From assembly GCF_025452195.1 (NCBI RefSeq), contig NZ_CP104972.1, forward strand, positions 496,001 to 560,000: a stretch of DNA of 64,000 nucleotides, given 5' to 3'. The notes beneath the pieces are model-generated. The model was not told the origin of the DNA, searched no databases, and saw nothing but the letters and a program-made list of their open reading frames with translations. Positions 17,901 through 27,150 of the stretch are shown piece by piece. Source of the stretch: Phyllobacterium zundukense. GTDB taxonomy: Bacteria > Pseudomonadota > Alphaproteobacteria > Rhizobiales > Rhizobiaceae. The first letter of the stretch is position 1. Every line of letters begins with the position of its first letter. The translations under genes and the position numbers were made by a program.

Positions 17901-20900
17901 ATGCCGAGATCGCCAGGATTGATCGCCCCGGCGACCCCGGCAGCGACAGTAACATCACCGCCGACCACGCCGATGCCGCCGAGAACACCGCCGTCCTCGA
18001 TGGAGGTCAGACCCGTGGCGCCGGATTGGTTCCCATTGACGATCAGCGTCCCTTCGCGAATGTCCGTGGCGCCGGTATAGCTGTTGTTCGCGCTCAGGAT
18101 CGTGGTTCCGGCGCCTAGCTGTTCGACAGTACCGGTTCCGGAGATCAGTCCTGAGAAGGCATAGGTGTTGGAACGGTTGAACGACAGCACGCCGTTGTTT
18201 ACGACATCGCCGAGGATCGAGCCGCTCGACCCCCCATCGCCCAGCTGCAGTCTGCCCGCCGAGATCGTCGTGCCGCCGGTATACGTGTTGGCGGCAGTCA
18301 GCGTCAGCGTACCGGCGCCCGCTTTGGTCAGCGCGCCTGCGCCGCCGACCAGGCCCGACCAGGTGAGCGTCGCGCCAGAGTCGGTCTCGACCGTGCCGCC
18401 GGCCGCGCCCAGCGTGGCGCTGCGCATGGAGGTGAAGGACGCCATGCTCCGCAGCGTGGCTCCGTCGATCGTGACGCCACCCGCTGCGGCACCGAGATTG
18501 GCGTCCGCCGAGACGGCGACGGTTCCGCCATTGATGAAGGTCCCTCCGGCATAGGAGTTGGCGCCGTCCAGTACCAGCGCGGAGGCGCCGGTCTTGGTGA
18601 GCGCGCCGGCGCCGCCGACGACGCCGGTCAGCGTCAGGTCAGCGAGCGTCTCAAACGTGCCGCCAGCGGCAAGCAGCGTCACGCCGCGCGCTGAGGCAAA
18701 CGCGCCTGTATTGCGAAGCGTGGCATTTTCGATCGAGAGCGCTCCTGCGGCAGCGCCGAGATTGACGTCGCTAGCGACCTGCAGCACGCCGCCATTGATC
18801 GTCGTGCCGCCGGTATACGTATTGGTACCGCCCAGGACCAGCGTGCCCAGGTCGGTTTTCACGAGCTGGCTGTTGTTGGTCAGGTTGGCGTTGATGGTCG
18901 CCACATAGGCGCTGCCCGCCGAGCTTCCGTCGCCGACGCGGATTGTCGACTGCGGCCCCACCAAAGCGATGTCGTCGCCCTGAACCAGATAGCCGTCGGT
19001 TGCGAACTGCATGCCGGAGGCGCTGACGCCGCCATTGGCGTCGTCAACATTCACCGTGCCCGGCAGGCCCGCGAAGATCGCGAAGCTGCCATTGGCGAAC
19101 GCCGCGTTGACCACGCCCGTGTCGCTGGTCCAGTTATCGTCGCCGGCGGCGCGCCAGACGCCATTGCCGCCATTGACGCTGCTGTTGTGCTTCGGCCCGG
19201 CGTCACCGTCCCAATAGGTGAGCAACATGCCGGACGTGTTCACCAGATTGACCTGATTGGCGATCGACGTCTGCACCAGGAATTCAGGCGAGGAGTCGTC
19301 CAGGCCGTTGTCGGTGAGAGCGCCGCTATAGGAGATGATCCGATACAGGCCCGGGCCGAAATTGCCGCCGGGGGTCTGCGTGACGTTAATCGTTCCGTCG
19401 AGGTCAAGGTCGCCGGCAACCGTGATGAGGTCGTTCAGCGGTCCGCCGACTGTGTTCGCCTGGCCAAAATTGATATTGAGATTCGATCCGCTGGCAAGCG
19501 TCAATCCGCCATTGATGGCGAGCGTCCCGGCAGCCAGGCCGAGTTCGCCCGGATTGAGCGCGCCGCCGCTGGCGACCGTGACGTCGCCGCCGATGGTTCC
19601 TGTGCCGCCGAGCGCCGCGCCGCTGCTGACCGAGGTTGGGCCGGCCGCGCCGGACTGGTTGCCGTTGATCAGCAGCGTGCCCGCCTGCACGTTGGTCGCG
19701 CCGGCATAGGTATTGGCGCCGGTCAGCGTTGTTACGCCTACGCCCATCTGGGTCACGCCGCCCGTGCCCGAGACGACACCGGCAAAGCCGTAATTGTCCG
19801 ACCGGTTGAACGACAGCGTGCCGTTATTGAGCACATTGCCGGTGAGCGACCCGGAAGCCCCGCCGGCGCCGAGTCGCAACTCGCCGGCCCCGATCGTCGT
19901 GCCGGCCGTGTAGCTGTGATCGCCGGTTAGCGTCAGAACGCCGGTGAGCTGCTTGTTCAGGCTTTCGAACCCGCCAACGTTCAGACCGTCGATGGTGCGG
20001 TCGATGGCGTTGTTGACCCGTAGTATGTCGCCCGCTCCGGCGCCGGCATTGACGCCCGCTCCGGTCAGCGCAGCGCCGTCGTTCAACGTCAGCGTGTCAT
20101 TGCCGTCGCCGAGATTAAGCATCCCGGCGCCGGTATTCAGCGCGCCCGTCAGTGCCACGATATCGCTGCCGCCGCCGAGATCGCCACTGGCTGTCAGCGT
20201 GCCGCCCGTCGCGACCGTGATTGTGCTGGCGCCAGCGTCACCTGTCAGCGTCGACGGAGTGCCGCCAGCGGCGCCGACTGTGCCGTTCACCGTCAGCGCG
20301 GACGTCCCGGTCATGGCAATACCGGTGGCCGTCAACCCGCCATTCACCTGCAGCGTTCCGGCGCTGATCGAGGCCGCGCCGCCGATATTGTTGCCCGCCG
20401 CGGTCAGGACCGTCGTGCCTGTCCCGATCTGCGCGAAGTTGCCCGCGCCGCTGATCGTGCCGGCAAAGTTGAACGTATCGCTGCGATTGATCGAAAGCGT
20501 CGATGTGGCGGCGTTGACGATCACATTGCCGGCGCCGGCGTTGCCGCTGGTCCCGCCGTTGCCGATCGTCAGATTGCCGTCATTGATGGTCGTGTTGCCG
20601 GTGAAGCTGTTGTTGCCAGTTAGCACCCAGGTGCCCGGGCCATTCTTGACGAGCGTGGTTGTGCCGCCGGGACCGTTGACGATGGTCCCGCCCATCGTGT
20701 TGAGGCCGGTATTCGTGCCGCCGAGCGCCAGCGTACGATTGCCGCTGCCAAGATACGCGGCCGAGCCGATATTGCTGAAATTGATTGCCCCCGTTCCCGA
20801 GGCTTCGATGGAGCTGGTGCCGGTCGATAGCGTGAACAGGCGATCCGTGGTGTCGCCGGCGCCGGTATAGCGCAGTGTCGAGCCGCTGCCGATGATGAGG

Positions 20901-23900
20901 TTGGAGGCTGCGTTAGACGACATGCCGATCGAGCTGGCCTGCCCACCATTGGTGAGCTTGTCGACGCCGAGCACGCCGCCGGCGATGGTGGTGACGCCGG
21001 TATAGGTGCTGGCCGGATTCCTCAGGACCCACGTGCCTGAATTGGTTTTGGTCAGCGACGTGACGCCAGCGCCGTTATTGGTGATCTGCGCGGCGAGGCT
21101 GTTACTGCCGGTGTTGGTACCGGTCAGCGTCACCGCCTGTGAGGTGTTGACGCTAGTGAATGCGATCGCCCCCGTATTGGTGAAATTGACCGCGCCGGTG
21201 CCCGAGGCGTCGAGCGCGCTGGTGGCAGAGGGGCCGAGGGTGAACTGGCGATCAGTGCTGTCGCCGTCGCCGACATATTGCAGGGTGCCGCCATTGAGAA
21301 CAAGATTGCTCGCGGCAGCGCTTGCAGCGCCGATCGAGCTGGTGCTGCCGCCGTCCGTCAGGCAGCTCACCGCCAGCGTGCCGGCATTGACCGTCGTGCT
21401 GCCGGTATAGCTGCTGTTACAGCCGGAAATCGTCTGGATACCCCCGCCGTTCTTGACCAGACCGCCGCTGCCGCCAATGGCGCCGGCGTAGTTCGCATTA
21501 GAACCGGCAGTGATCGTCAATGTCCCGCTGCCCAAGGTGACATTGCCACCGGTGGTGCCGCCACCGCTCAGGTAGGCCACGTTGACGTTCAGGTTGTTCA
21601 CATCCAGCGTGGCCCCGGCGGTGTTGTCCAGCGAGATCCCGGAACTGCCGAAGGCGTTGCTCGAGCCGGCCTTCAGAGTGCCGTCCGCCACGGTTGTAGT
21701 GCCCGCGAACGTGCTGCCATTGCCTGACAGCATCAATGTGCCGGCGCCTCTCTTTATGAGCCAGCCGCTCCCCGCATATTGCCCAGTAAACTCCAGCGTG
21801 GTCCCGGCCTGCGTGACATAGATAGAGCTGCTTGTGCCGCCCGAGGTGTTGACGGTGAAGCCACGGTCGGTCGTTTCGCTGACGCCGGTGTAGGTGAGCA
21901 CGCCGGTGTTGATGAGAAGGTTCGCTGCGGCGCTGCCCGAAGCGCCGACGCCGCTCGCCTGGCCGCCGTTCCTGATACAGTCGGTGCTCAGGCCGCCACC
22001 CTGGATGGTGGTGACGCCGCTAGAGCTGTTGCCACAGCCGGTCATGGTTTGCGTGCCGCCGAGAACCGACATGCCGCCGGTGCCGCTGACCGCACCCGTA
22101 AAGGTACCGTTGCCCACAGTGGTCAGCGTGGCCGAACCCAAGGTTACGCTGCCGGCGCCGTTGAGGCCCGCCACCCTGTTGTTGAATCCGGCAAGGTCGA
22201 GCGTCGCGCCCGCATTGACTGTCATCGGACCGGGGAAGGGGCTGATGGCGGGGCCGAACGCCTGTGTGGACCCCGCACGCAGCGTGCCTGCGTCGACGAC
22301 GGTTCCGGCGGTATAGGTATTGAGGCCGGTGAGCACGAGGGTGCCGTCGCCTTCCTTGCGCAGGCCGCCCGACCCCGCCGCCCCACCGCTGAGCGTCAGG
22401 ATGGCGCCGGCATTGCTCACATCGATGCCGCCGCGGGCCGCACCGGCGCCGAGCGTGAAGCTGCGGTCGCTGCTGGCAGTCCCGCCGGTATATTGCAGAT
22501 TGGCCCCTGCATTGATCACGAGGTTCGCGGCGTTACTGCTGGATGCGCCGATGCCGCTTGCCACGCCGCCATTGGCGAGTGTGCTGACCGACAATGTCCC
22601 GGCACTGATCGTCGTCGGACCGATATAGTCGTTGCCGCCGTTAGCCAGGGTAAGCGTGCCGGTGCCGGTCTTGGTCAGGCCGGCATCATCGGGGCTGGTC
22701 ACCTGGCCGGTGAAGGTCAGGTTGGCACTGCCATCCACCTGTATCGCCTGCGACGGACCGCCATTGACCAGGGTGAACCCACGGTCTGTAGTGGCGGTGG
22801 CGCCGCTATACTGCAGCGTGCCGTTTTCTATCACCAGGTTGGACGAGGCGTTGGACGAGGCGCCTATGCCGCTGGCTGCCCCGCCATTGCCGATCGTGCT
22901 GACCGTCAGCGTGCCGCCGCTCAGCGTCGTGCCGCCGCTATAGGTGTTCGTACCGGTAATCGTGACCTGCCCAGTGCCACCTTTGATGAAACCGATAGCG
23001 CCGCCATTGTCGACGATCGTCGAGGCAATGGTGAAGTTGCCGGTGGAATTCTGCAGGATGCCCAGCGTGCCGCCGCCGGCAGCGCCGGTCAGGTTGCCGC
23101 CGGTGATCGTCTGAGCGAAGTTCCCGACCGTGGAAGCAACGATGATCGTGCCGTCGACACCGAGGGTATTGCCGCTGCTTACATTCACCGTGCTTGCTTT
23201 CGCGACGGTGTACTTCAAGCCGCCGAGTTGCACGCTGCCGGTTACGGCGCCGAAATATTGCGTGCCGGCAACGCCACCGGTATCGCTGACGACGTCCCCG
23301 TTCACCCAGGTCGAGGCATCGTCCTTGTTGACATAGGCGGTGAAGGCCTGGATGTTGCCGCCCGCCACCTGCGCGTAGTCGGTTCCGTTGACCGTGGCCC
23401 AGGACAGCGCGCTGTCGGCATTCGTGGTCGTGATATTGCCGGTGCCGCTGGCAGGCAGCGTGAAATCTGCGAGGCCGCCCGTGTGGTTGAGAGCGCCAAG
23501 ATTGAGGGTTATGGAGCTCCCACTTCCGCCTGCAGTCGCGCCGATCTTGTTGTTGCCAGCGACGATGTTCGTGGCGGCAAAAGTCTGGGAATTGGTTTCC
23601 CCCGCGGCGCCCGTCACGTTGAGCGTTCCACCCGCCATGTTAAGGGTCGAAGCGGCGGCGATAATGTTACTGGTCGGGCCGTCGGCCGGAGAAAAATCTA
23701 GCTTCAGCGTGCCCCCATTGACGGTCGTCGCTCCCGTGTAGGTGCTCTGGCCGGTAAGCGTCAGCGTGCTAGCGCCGTTCTTGATGAGCCCGCCATTACC
23801 GGTGAGACTGCCGGCATAGCCCGTGCTGGTCGTCCCATTCACCGTCAGATCGGCGCCGCCGTTGAGCGCCACACTGCCGCTCGTCCCGGCGAGCGAGGCG

Positions 23901-25693
23901 AATCTCATGTCGAAGCCGTTGAGATCGAGCGTGCCGCCATTGACGACGGCGCCATTTGTTGCCGGGCCGAAGGCCTGGGCATTGCCGACCTGCAGCGTGC
24001 CGCCATTGACGGTGGTGCTGCCGGTGAAGGCGTTGGCAGCGGTGAGCAGCCAGGTATCGCCGGCGGCGCCGTTCATGACCAGATTGCCGGTGCCGGAGAT
24101 CACGCCCGACAGCGTGTTCGTGCCGGCATAGCTGCCGCCGAGCGTGAAGGTTTCGACTGCACCGCCGGCCAGGAACGCCACCGCGCCGCTGAGCGCCAGC
24201 GCGCCGGTGCCATCGTTGCTGATATTCCCTGTGCCGTTGATGTTCCAGGTGCGATTGCTGCTCGAGCCAGTGCCGATGTAACTCAAGGTCCCATTCGTGA
24301 CGTTCATCGCGGGATTGGCGCCAGCCGCCGAGGCCGTGCCGAAAGAGCTGTTGCTTCCCAGATTAGCAAGCTCGCTTGCCCTCACCGTCACGCCGTTAAT
24401 GCTCGAAATGCCCGTATACGTGTTCGCCCCACCGAGCGTAATGGTCCGAGTCGGGCTGGAGCCAGTACCGCTGCTTGTGAAGGAAATGCCGTTGGCACCG
24501 CCGCTAATAACGCCGGAGAGTACCATGTCGGCGGTCCGGGCGTTGAAAGTGCCGTCACCCGTGACCGCGTTATTACCGGTGAGCGTCAGTGTGCCGGTGC
24601 CTGCATTCACGATCGAGGGATGCCCGAAAAAGTTCGTCCGCATGTCGAAGTTGCGGTTGGAGCTAGCCGTCCCACCGGTGTAGTTGAAGATTGCACCGCC
24701 ATTGCCGCCAGACTGTAGGATGATTGCAACGCCGGCTGTTCCCGTTCCCAGCGCGCTTGCAACGCCGTAGTCGGCGATCGAGCTGATGCTGAATGTGCCC
24801 CCGAACTGCCCGGAATTGAGCACCGTCTGTCCGGTGTAGTCGTTGGCGTCGTTGCTCAACGTGAGATTGTTGGCCCCGCTGGCGTTGCCCGGCCGTCCCA
24901 AGATGAGGCCGCCGGCCCCGGTGAATTTGGCTGAGCCGACGCCCGCACCATCGATCGTGACGCTACCGCTGGTGAGGGTGACGACCCGGCTGGCGGCCAG
25001 CGCCCCGCTGCTCTGCAGCATCGTGCCGTTGGCCATGGCGATGCCGTTGGCGGCAACACCAAGGGCCGCATCGCCGTTGACACTCAGCCAGCCGCCGTTG
25101 ACGGTGACGCCGCCCGAGAATGTGTTGACGCCGCCAAGCGTCAGCACGCCGGCGCCGGCCTTGGTCAGGCCGGCGCTGCCGGCGATGATCGAGTTGATCG
25201 TGACGACATCGGAAGTGTCTCCGATGATGTTGATCGTCGGGGCCACGCCGCCGAGGGTGAGCGTATTGCCGTTGAACGTGTAATTGGTCGGGGTGAGAGG
25301 CGTAGTGGTGTCGTTTTCGAAAGTCATATTGTGCACGGTGATCCCCGTGCCCAGGGTTATCGTGCCGGTGAAGTTCGCGCCGGATCCCTCGTCGCCGAAG
25401 ATGGCGTTGTCCAGCGCGCCATTGTTCCAGGCCCGGCATGGACCGGAGCAACTCCCGTCGGCGGCCGTGTTCCAGAAAAAGGATGCCGTATCCCAGACGC
25501 CGGTGCCCCCTCGACCCCCCAAGTTGCCGTTGGCATCCCAGTAGAGATCGGCGGCTGCCGCCGGACCTGCCGCAAGCCCGGCCAGCAACACCGCCGGCAG
25601 CAGCAGCCTGGCGCCCCACCTGCGCGCCGTGGACGCAACCAACGGCGCCATATAAGGCGCATAGCTTGCAGCCTCGCCGTTGCACTTGGTCAT
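14963..25693 (-). CDS. Giant autotransporter adhesin (type Va), about 3,576 residues
   Basis: A very large outer-membrane protein. The ATG at 25693 (MTKCNGEAAS) precedes a hydrophobic signal (LLLPAVLLAGLAAGPAAAA) with probable cleavage before DLYWD; frames open further upstream look non-coding. The passenger is built almost wholly of autotransporter-associated beta-strand repeats (GGTTIxxGTLQLGDGGTSGS-like, period roughly 60-70 residues), predicting a long beta-helix. A larger unit of 300 or more residues, carrying a (Y/F)WDG motif and NGGNGVWR-type sequence, occurs twice near the C-terminal third. A simpler YWDANG version starts the passenger. A collagen-like linker (GEPGSPGEPGEPGGP) leads into a barrel of about 280 residues ending NGTAGFRVKF. 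The architecture resembles Brucella BmaC-type monomeric autotransporters, which mediate adhesion; that role is inference. It is a single uninterrupted frame over 10.7 kb. Confidence 0.93.
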   Translation of the reverse strand: MTKCNGEAASYAPYMAPLVASTARRWGARLLLPAVLLAGLAAGPAAAADLYWDANGNLGGRGGTGVWDTASFFWNTAADGSCSGPCRAWNNGALDNAIFGDEGSGANFTGTITLGTGITVHNMTFENDTTTPLTPTNYTFNGNTLTLGGVAPTINIIGDTSDVVTINSIIAGSAGLTKAGAGVLTLGGVNTFSGGVTVNGGWLSVNGDAALGVAANGIAMANGTMLQSSGALAASRVVTLTSGSVTIDGAGVGSAKFTGAGGLILGRPGNASGANNLTLSNDANDYTGQTVLNSGQFGGTFSISSIADYGVASALGTGTAGVAIILQSGGNGGAIFNYTGGTASSNRNFDMRTNFFGHPSIVNAGTGTLTLTGNNAVTGDGTFNARTADMVLSGVISGGANGISFTSSGTGSSPTRTITLGGANTYTGISSINGVTVRASELANLGSNSSFGTASAAGANPAMNVTNGTLSYIGTGSSSNRTWNINGTGNISNDGTGALALSGAVAFLAGGAVETFTLGGSYAGTNTLSGVISGTGNLVMNGAAGDTWLLTAANAFTGSTTVNGGTLQVGNAQAFGPATNGAVVNGGTLDLNGFDMRFASLAGTSGSVALNGGADLTVNGTTSTGYAGSLTGNGGLIKNGASTLTLTGQSTYTGATTVNGGTLKLDFSPADGPTSNIIAAASTLNMAGGTLNVTGAAGETNSQTFAATNIVAGNNKIGATAGGSGSSITLNLGALNHTGGLADFTLPASGTGNITTTNADSALSWATVNGTDYAQVAGGNIQAFTAYVNKDDASTWVNGDVVSDTGGVAGTQYFGAVTGSVQLGGLKYTVAKASTVNVSSGNTLGVDGTIIVASTVGNFAQTITGGNLTGAAGGGTLGILQNSTGNFTIASTIVDNGGAIGFIKGGTGQVTITGTNTYSGGTTLSGGTLTVSTIGNGGAASGIGASSNASSNLVIENGTLQYSGATATTDRGFTLVNGGPSQAIQVDGSANLTFTGQVTSPDDAGLTKTGTGTLTLANGGNDYIGPTTISAGTLSVSTLANGGVASGIGASSSNAANLVINAGANLQYTGGTASSDRSFTLGAGAARGGIDVSNAGAILTLSGGAAGSGGLRKEGDGTLVLTGLNTYTAGTVVDAGTLRAGSTQAFGPAISPFPGPMTVNAGATLDLAGFNNRVAGLNGAGSVTLGSATLTTVGNGTFTGAVSGTGGMSVLGGTQTMTGCGNSSSGVTTIQGGGLSTDCIRNGGQASGVGASGSAAANLLINTGVLTYTGVSETTDRGFTVNTSGGTSSSIYVTQAGTTLEFTGQYAGSGWLIKRGAGTLMLSGNGSTFAGTTTVADGTLKAGSSNAFGSSGISLDNTAGATLDVNNLNVNVAYLSGGGTTGGNVTLGSGTLTITAGSNANYAGAIGGSGGLVKNGGGIQTISGCNSSYTGSTTVNAGTLAVSCLTDGGSTSSIGAASAAASNLVLNGGTLQYVGDGDSTDRQFTLGPSATSALDASGTGAVNFTNTGAIAFTSVNTSQAVTLTGTNTGSNSLAAQITNNGAGVTSLTKTNSGTWVLRNPASTYTGVTTIAGGVLGVDKLTNGGQASSIGMSSNAASNLIIGSGSTLRYTGAGDTTDRLFTLSTGTSSIEASGTGAINFSNIGSAAYLGSGNRTLALGGTNTGLNTMGGTIVNGPGGTTTLVKNGPGTWVLTGNNSFTGNTTINDGNLTIGNGGTSGNAGAGNVIVNAATSTLSINRSDTFNFAGTISGAGNFAQIGTGTTVLTAAGNNIGGAASISAGTLQVNGGLTATGIAMTGTSALTVNGTVGAAGGTPSTLTGDAGASTITVATGGTLTASGDLGGGSDIVALTGALNTGAGMLNLGDGNDTLTLNDGAALTGAGVNAGAGAGDILRVNNAIDRTIDGLNVGGFESLNKQLTGVLTLTGDHSYTAGTTIGAGELRLGAGGASGSLTGNVLNNGTLSFNRSDNYGFAGVVSGTGGVTQMGVGVTTLTGANTYAGATNVQAGTLLINGNQSGAAGPTSVSSGAALGGTGTIGGDVTVASGGALNPGELGLAAGTLAINGGLTLASGSNLNINFGQANTVGGPLNDLITVAGDLDLDGTINVTQTPGGNFGPGLYRIISYSGALTDNGLDDSSPEFLVQTSIANQVNLVNTSGMLLTYWDGDAGPKHNSSVNGGNGVWRAAGDDNWTSDTGVVNAAFANGSFAIFAGLPGTVNVDDANGGVSASGMQFATDGYLVQGDDIALVGPQSTIRVGDGSSAGSAYVATINANLTNNSQLVKTDLGTLVLGGTNTYTGGTTINGGVLQVASDVNLGAAAGALSIENATLRNTGAFASARGVTLLAAGGTFETLADLTLTGVVGGAGALTKTGASALVLDGANSYAGGTFINGGTVAVSADANLGAAAGGVTIDGATLRSMASFTSMRSATLGAAGGTVETDSGATLTWSGLVGGAGALTKAGAGTLTLTAANTYTGGTTISAGRLQLGDGGSSGSILGDVVNNGVLSFNRSNTYAFSGLISGTGTVEQLGAGTTILSANNSYTGATDIREGTLIVNGNQSGATGLTSIEDGGVLGGIGVVGGDVTVAAGVAGAINPGDLGIAPGKFTINGGLTLGDLSNLNYNFGQANVVGGAYNDLTVVHGDLVLDGTINVAESGGGNFGPGIYRVISYDGALTNLGLDETSPDHVVQTSVANQVNLVNLTGVTLNFWDGPDGDPAPGDGLIQGGDGVWRLSDNNHWTEDTGTINAPYSNGAFSIFTGQGGDVTVDNANGQVETSGMQFAVDGYNISGEPITLVGGSAIMRVGDGTADGAGYTTTIGSVLQGNAALEKTDLGTLVLAGENTYAGGTTISHGTLQIGDGGTSGSIVGDVVNNSVMTFNRSDRLVFDGLISGLGLVNQIGTLDVVLTADNTYTGGTIISDGVLQLGNGGTTGSIVGDVTNNGELAFNRSNTLTFAGLISGSGSVSQIGTGATVLTGVNTYAGGTTITGGTLQLGDGGTSGSIQGNVANDGTLAFNRSDNVSFAGVISGAGSIRQIGAGLTELTADSSGFTGTTSVEAGTLAVNGSLCGDVNVLAGGRLQGIGTVCDTNNAGTVAPGNSIGTLTVAGNYVGSGGLLEIETELGGDASPTDRLVVTGDTAGSTNVKVINVGGTGAQTVEGIKIVDIGGASNGAFSLLGDYVIGGQQAVVAGAYGYTLQKNRVSTPSDGDWYLRSGLTSPSAPGEPGSPGEPGEPGGPIYQPGTPLYEAYAQVLQSLNGVSTLQQRVGNRYWAGAGNSALAQGDGPGTLEAAPAPSQGGDVAIDQRGIWARIESAHGKFEPRTSTTAADYDIDTWKVETGIDGQFYESDAGKLIGSLSAHYGHASADISSFFGDGSIDTDGYGLGGALTWYGQNGFYLDGQAQATWYDSDLTSDTLGTRLTDGNNGFGYAFSLETGKRIDLDQSWTLTPQAQLAYSNVDIDNFTDPFGADVSLGSGDSLKGRIGLSADYQNAWEDGAGKLTRTNLYGIANLYYEFLDGNETDVSGVNFATANDRTWGGIGTGGSYNWNDDKYSLYSEVSINTSLSHFADSYSLNGTAGFRVKF
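17100..18110 (-). repeat. Large internal passenger module, copy C
   Basis: Encodes, in order, an INPGDLGIAPGKFTINGGLT segment, NYNFGQANVVGGAYNDL, FGPGIYRVISYDGALTN, a VNQVNLVN-like strand, an FWDG motif, GGDGVWRLSDNNHWTEDTG and TSGMQFAVDGYNISG. The same order recurs about 1.6 kb away, showing an in-gene duplication. Boundaries are approximate. Confidence 0.7.
18780..19750 (-). repeat. Large internal passenger module, copy N
   Basis: Upstream partner (in coding direction) of the module at 17100-18110. It shows matching LNPGELGLAAGTLAINGGLT, FGQANTVGGPLNDL, FGPGLYRIISYSGALTD, TYWDGDAG, NGGNGVWRAAGDDNWTSDTG and ASGMQFATDGYLVQG. Divergence between copies is clear at protein level, so the duplication is not recent. 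Boundaries are approximate. Confidence 0.7.
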
Positions 25694-26449
25694 GCGACCG
25701 CCACGCAGCATGCGCGAACCAAACATGGGACCGCGCGAACGACTTGCCGACCCGCCTACCGCGACGGGACGCGTCGGGGAGGATACGCGTCCGGAAAGTG
25801 CGGGGTCGAATCCCAAGAAGCTGCTCGGGGCGCCCGAGCTTGGTCCCAGATCGCATTGGTCCGGCCGAGTAATGTCGTGAGTTGTCTCGCCGCCGGCCAA
25901 TTTCACCATGTCGTTTCCCCCGTCCAAGTCGATGATTAATAAAGACTCAAGACTTGGAAGGTAATCACAGGTCGCCCGCGCCCGTATTTCAAAAAACTCC
26001 GGTTCTTTTTATAAAATACCGGTCGTCGACTGCAGAAAGTGCATACGGGACTACGGTGTTACTTTTGTGCAACGGGAACGCACTCATCAGTGCCCCCCGC
26101 AATGGCGGTCGCACACGGCCACGCTCCGATGTGAATCATTGGGGCCCGGAACCAATTTCGAATGAAACGAGCCTGGCCGGGACGCTCCATTGCGGCAAAG
26201 TCCAAACGCGCCGCCCCAAGTGCGGAATCCCATGCATTTGCGATTGAAAAACGCTCATGCTTCGAGCCAGGTGACGACTGCTGGCCCTACGGAAAGCGAG
26301 AGCAGAAAATGCTGAAATCGGCGGCCGCGAGATCGGCCCAGAAGCTTGACCACCCGAAACGACGTTTGCGCGGGTTCCGTTGTTTTACGCCATTTAAGTC
26401 CAACACATTCTCACGCGGGAGTGGAAGCGAGAAATTTCTCGATTCCTTG
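25694..26449. other. Intergenic upstream of the giant autotransporter
   Basis: About 750 bases between the autotransporter start and the 3' end of ialB; both genes point left. No convincing coding frame was seen. The stretch 25694-25927 is open in the autotransporter frame but lacks an ATG at its far end and has unlikely composition. Confidence 0.4.
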
Positions 26450-26983
26450 TCACTTCGCAAGTTCTATTGTCCGGTCCAGCGCCGGAGCGAAACCCTTCAG
26501 GGAGATTCTGAGCTGTACTGGCTGCGCACTATCGGAGGCTGTTGCACCAACCTTCAATCCGGATGCCTTTCGAAGCGCCGAAACCGTTGCCGCATCGAGT
26601 GGCAGCGGGACGATACAGCCCTGGGCAACGCAGGTTTTGAATTGCAGCGTCGGCAACGGCTTTCCCTCTTCCGGTTGAAGCGTAACGCCGTTGGCCAAGG
26701 CGAGCCCAAACGGCATCATCAGGTTGCCGATGACTTCGTTTGCTTTGGCGCTCGGTTGCAGTTCGATGGCAAGCACCAACTGTCCGTTTTCCTGTGTTTG
26801 TTGCTGCGCCAACGCGCAACGCTTTGATCCGGCCTGTTGCATGCAGGAAACCCGCCAGTCCTGATAGGTCTCCTGTAAGGACGTCGCTCCTCCCGGCAGC
26901 GTTGAAACGGGTGCCTGGGCGAACCCAGGGGTTGCCGCAAGGATCGCCAGGAACAGAGACGAGAATTTGAGTACTTTGTTCAT
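26450..26983 (-). CDS. Invasion-associated locus B (IalB) family protein
   Basis: A 177-residue exported protein with a classical signal peptide (MNKVLKFSSLFLAILAATPG, cleavage after FAQA). The IalB core follows: WRVSCMQQAGSKRCALAQ, then NGQLVLAIELQ, MMPFGLALANGV and KTCVAQGCIVPLPLD, with the four conserved cysteines forming likely disulfides. IalB was named in Bartonella for erythrocyte invasion; in free-living rhizobia its role is unclear, so the name does not imply invasion here. The ATG at 26983 directly follows the stop of an autotransporter-barrel remnant, so the two were probably cotranscribed. Confidence 0.9.
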   Translation of the reverse strand: MNKVLKFSSLFLAILAATPGFAQAPVSTLPGGATSLQETYQDWRVSCMQQAGSKRCALAQQQTQENGQLVLAIELQPSAKANEVIGNLMMPFGLALANGVTLQPEEGKPLPTLQFKTCVAQGCIVPLPLDAATVSALRKASGLKVGATASDSAQPVQLRISLKGFAPALDRTIELAK

Positions 26984-27150
26984 TTACCATCTCTCCGTTA
27001 AATCGGCCGTGCCATTAAGGCTATTGTTATCGGCGAGGCCGGTTTTGACCAACACCTCGTCATAGACGGAGTAATTTCGTCGGCCAGTTGTAACTGGCGC
27101 TCGCACCAATTTCGCTGCATTTCGGCTCGCTCCCGACGATGATTCGCAGC
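26984..27150 (-). pseudogene. Third autotransporter, C-terminal barrel remnant
   Basis: On the minus strand, IGASASYNW is readable near 27100 and, one frame over, NYSVYDEVLVKTGLADNNSL then NGTADLTERW to the stop at 26984. These line up with the last barrel strands of the two neighbouring autotransporters (GGSYNWNDDKYSIYSEV...SLNGTAGF). Further upstream a few residues (NDVAG) may match the preceding strand. Frameshifted and lacking everything N-terminal, it is a decayed relic, directly upstream of ialB. Confidence 0.65.

Noticed and set aside
14948..18118. Plus-strand open frame of over 1,000 codons opposite the giant autotransporter
   Set aside because: It is a mirror of the Gly/Thr-rich repeat coding on the minus strand (GC-rich third positions keep it open). 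The predicted peptide is repetitive without any family motif and has no start site.
21779..23701. Plus-strand open frame of 640 codons within the autotransporter
   Set aside because: Same cause as above; composition is Ala/Arg/Gly-biased and tracks the opposite-strand repeats.
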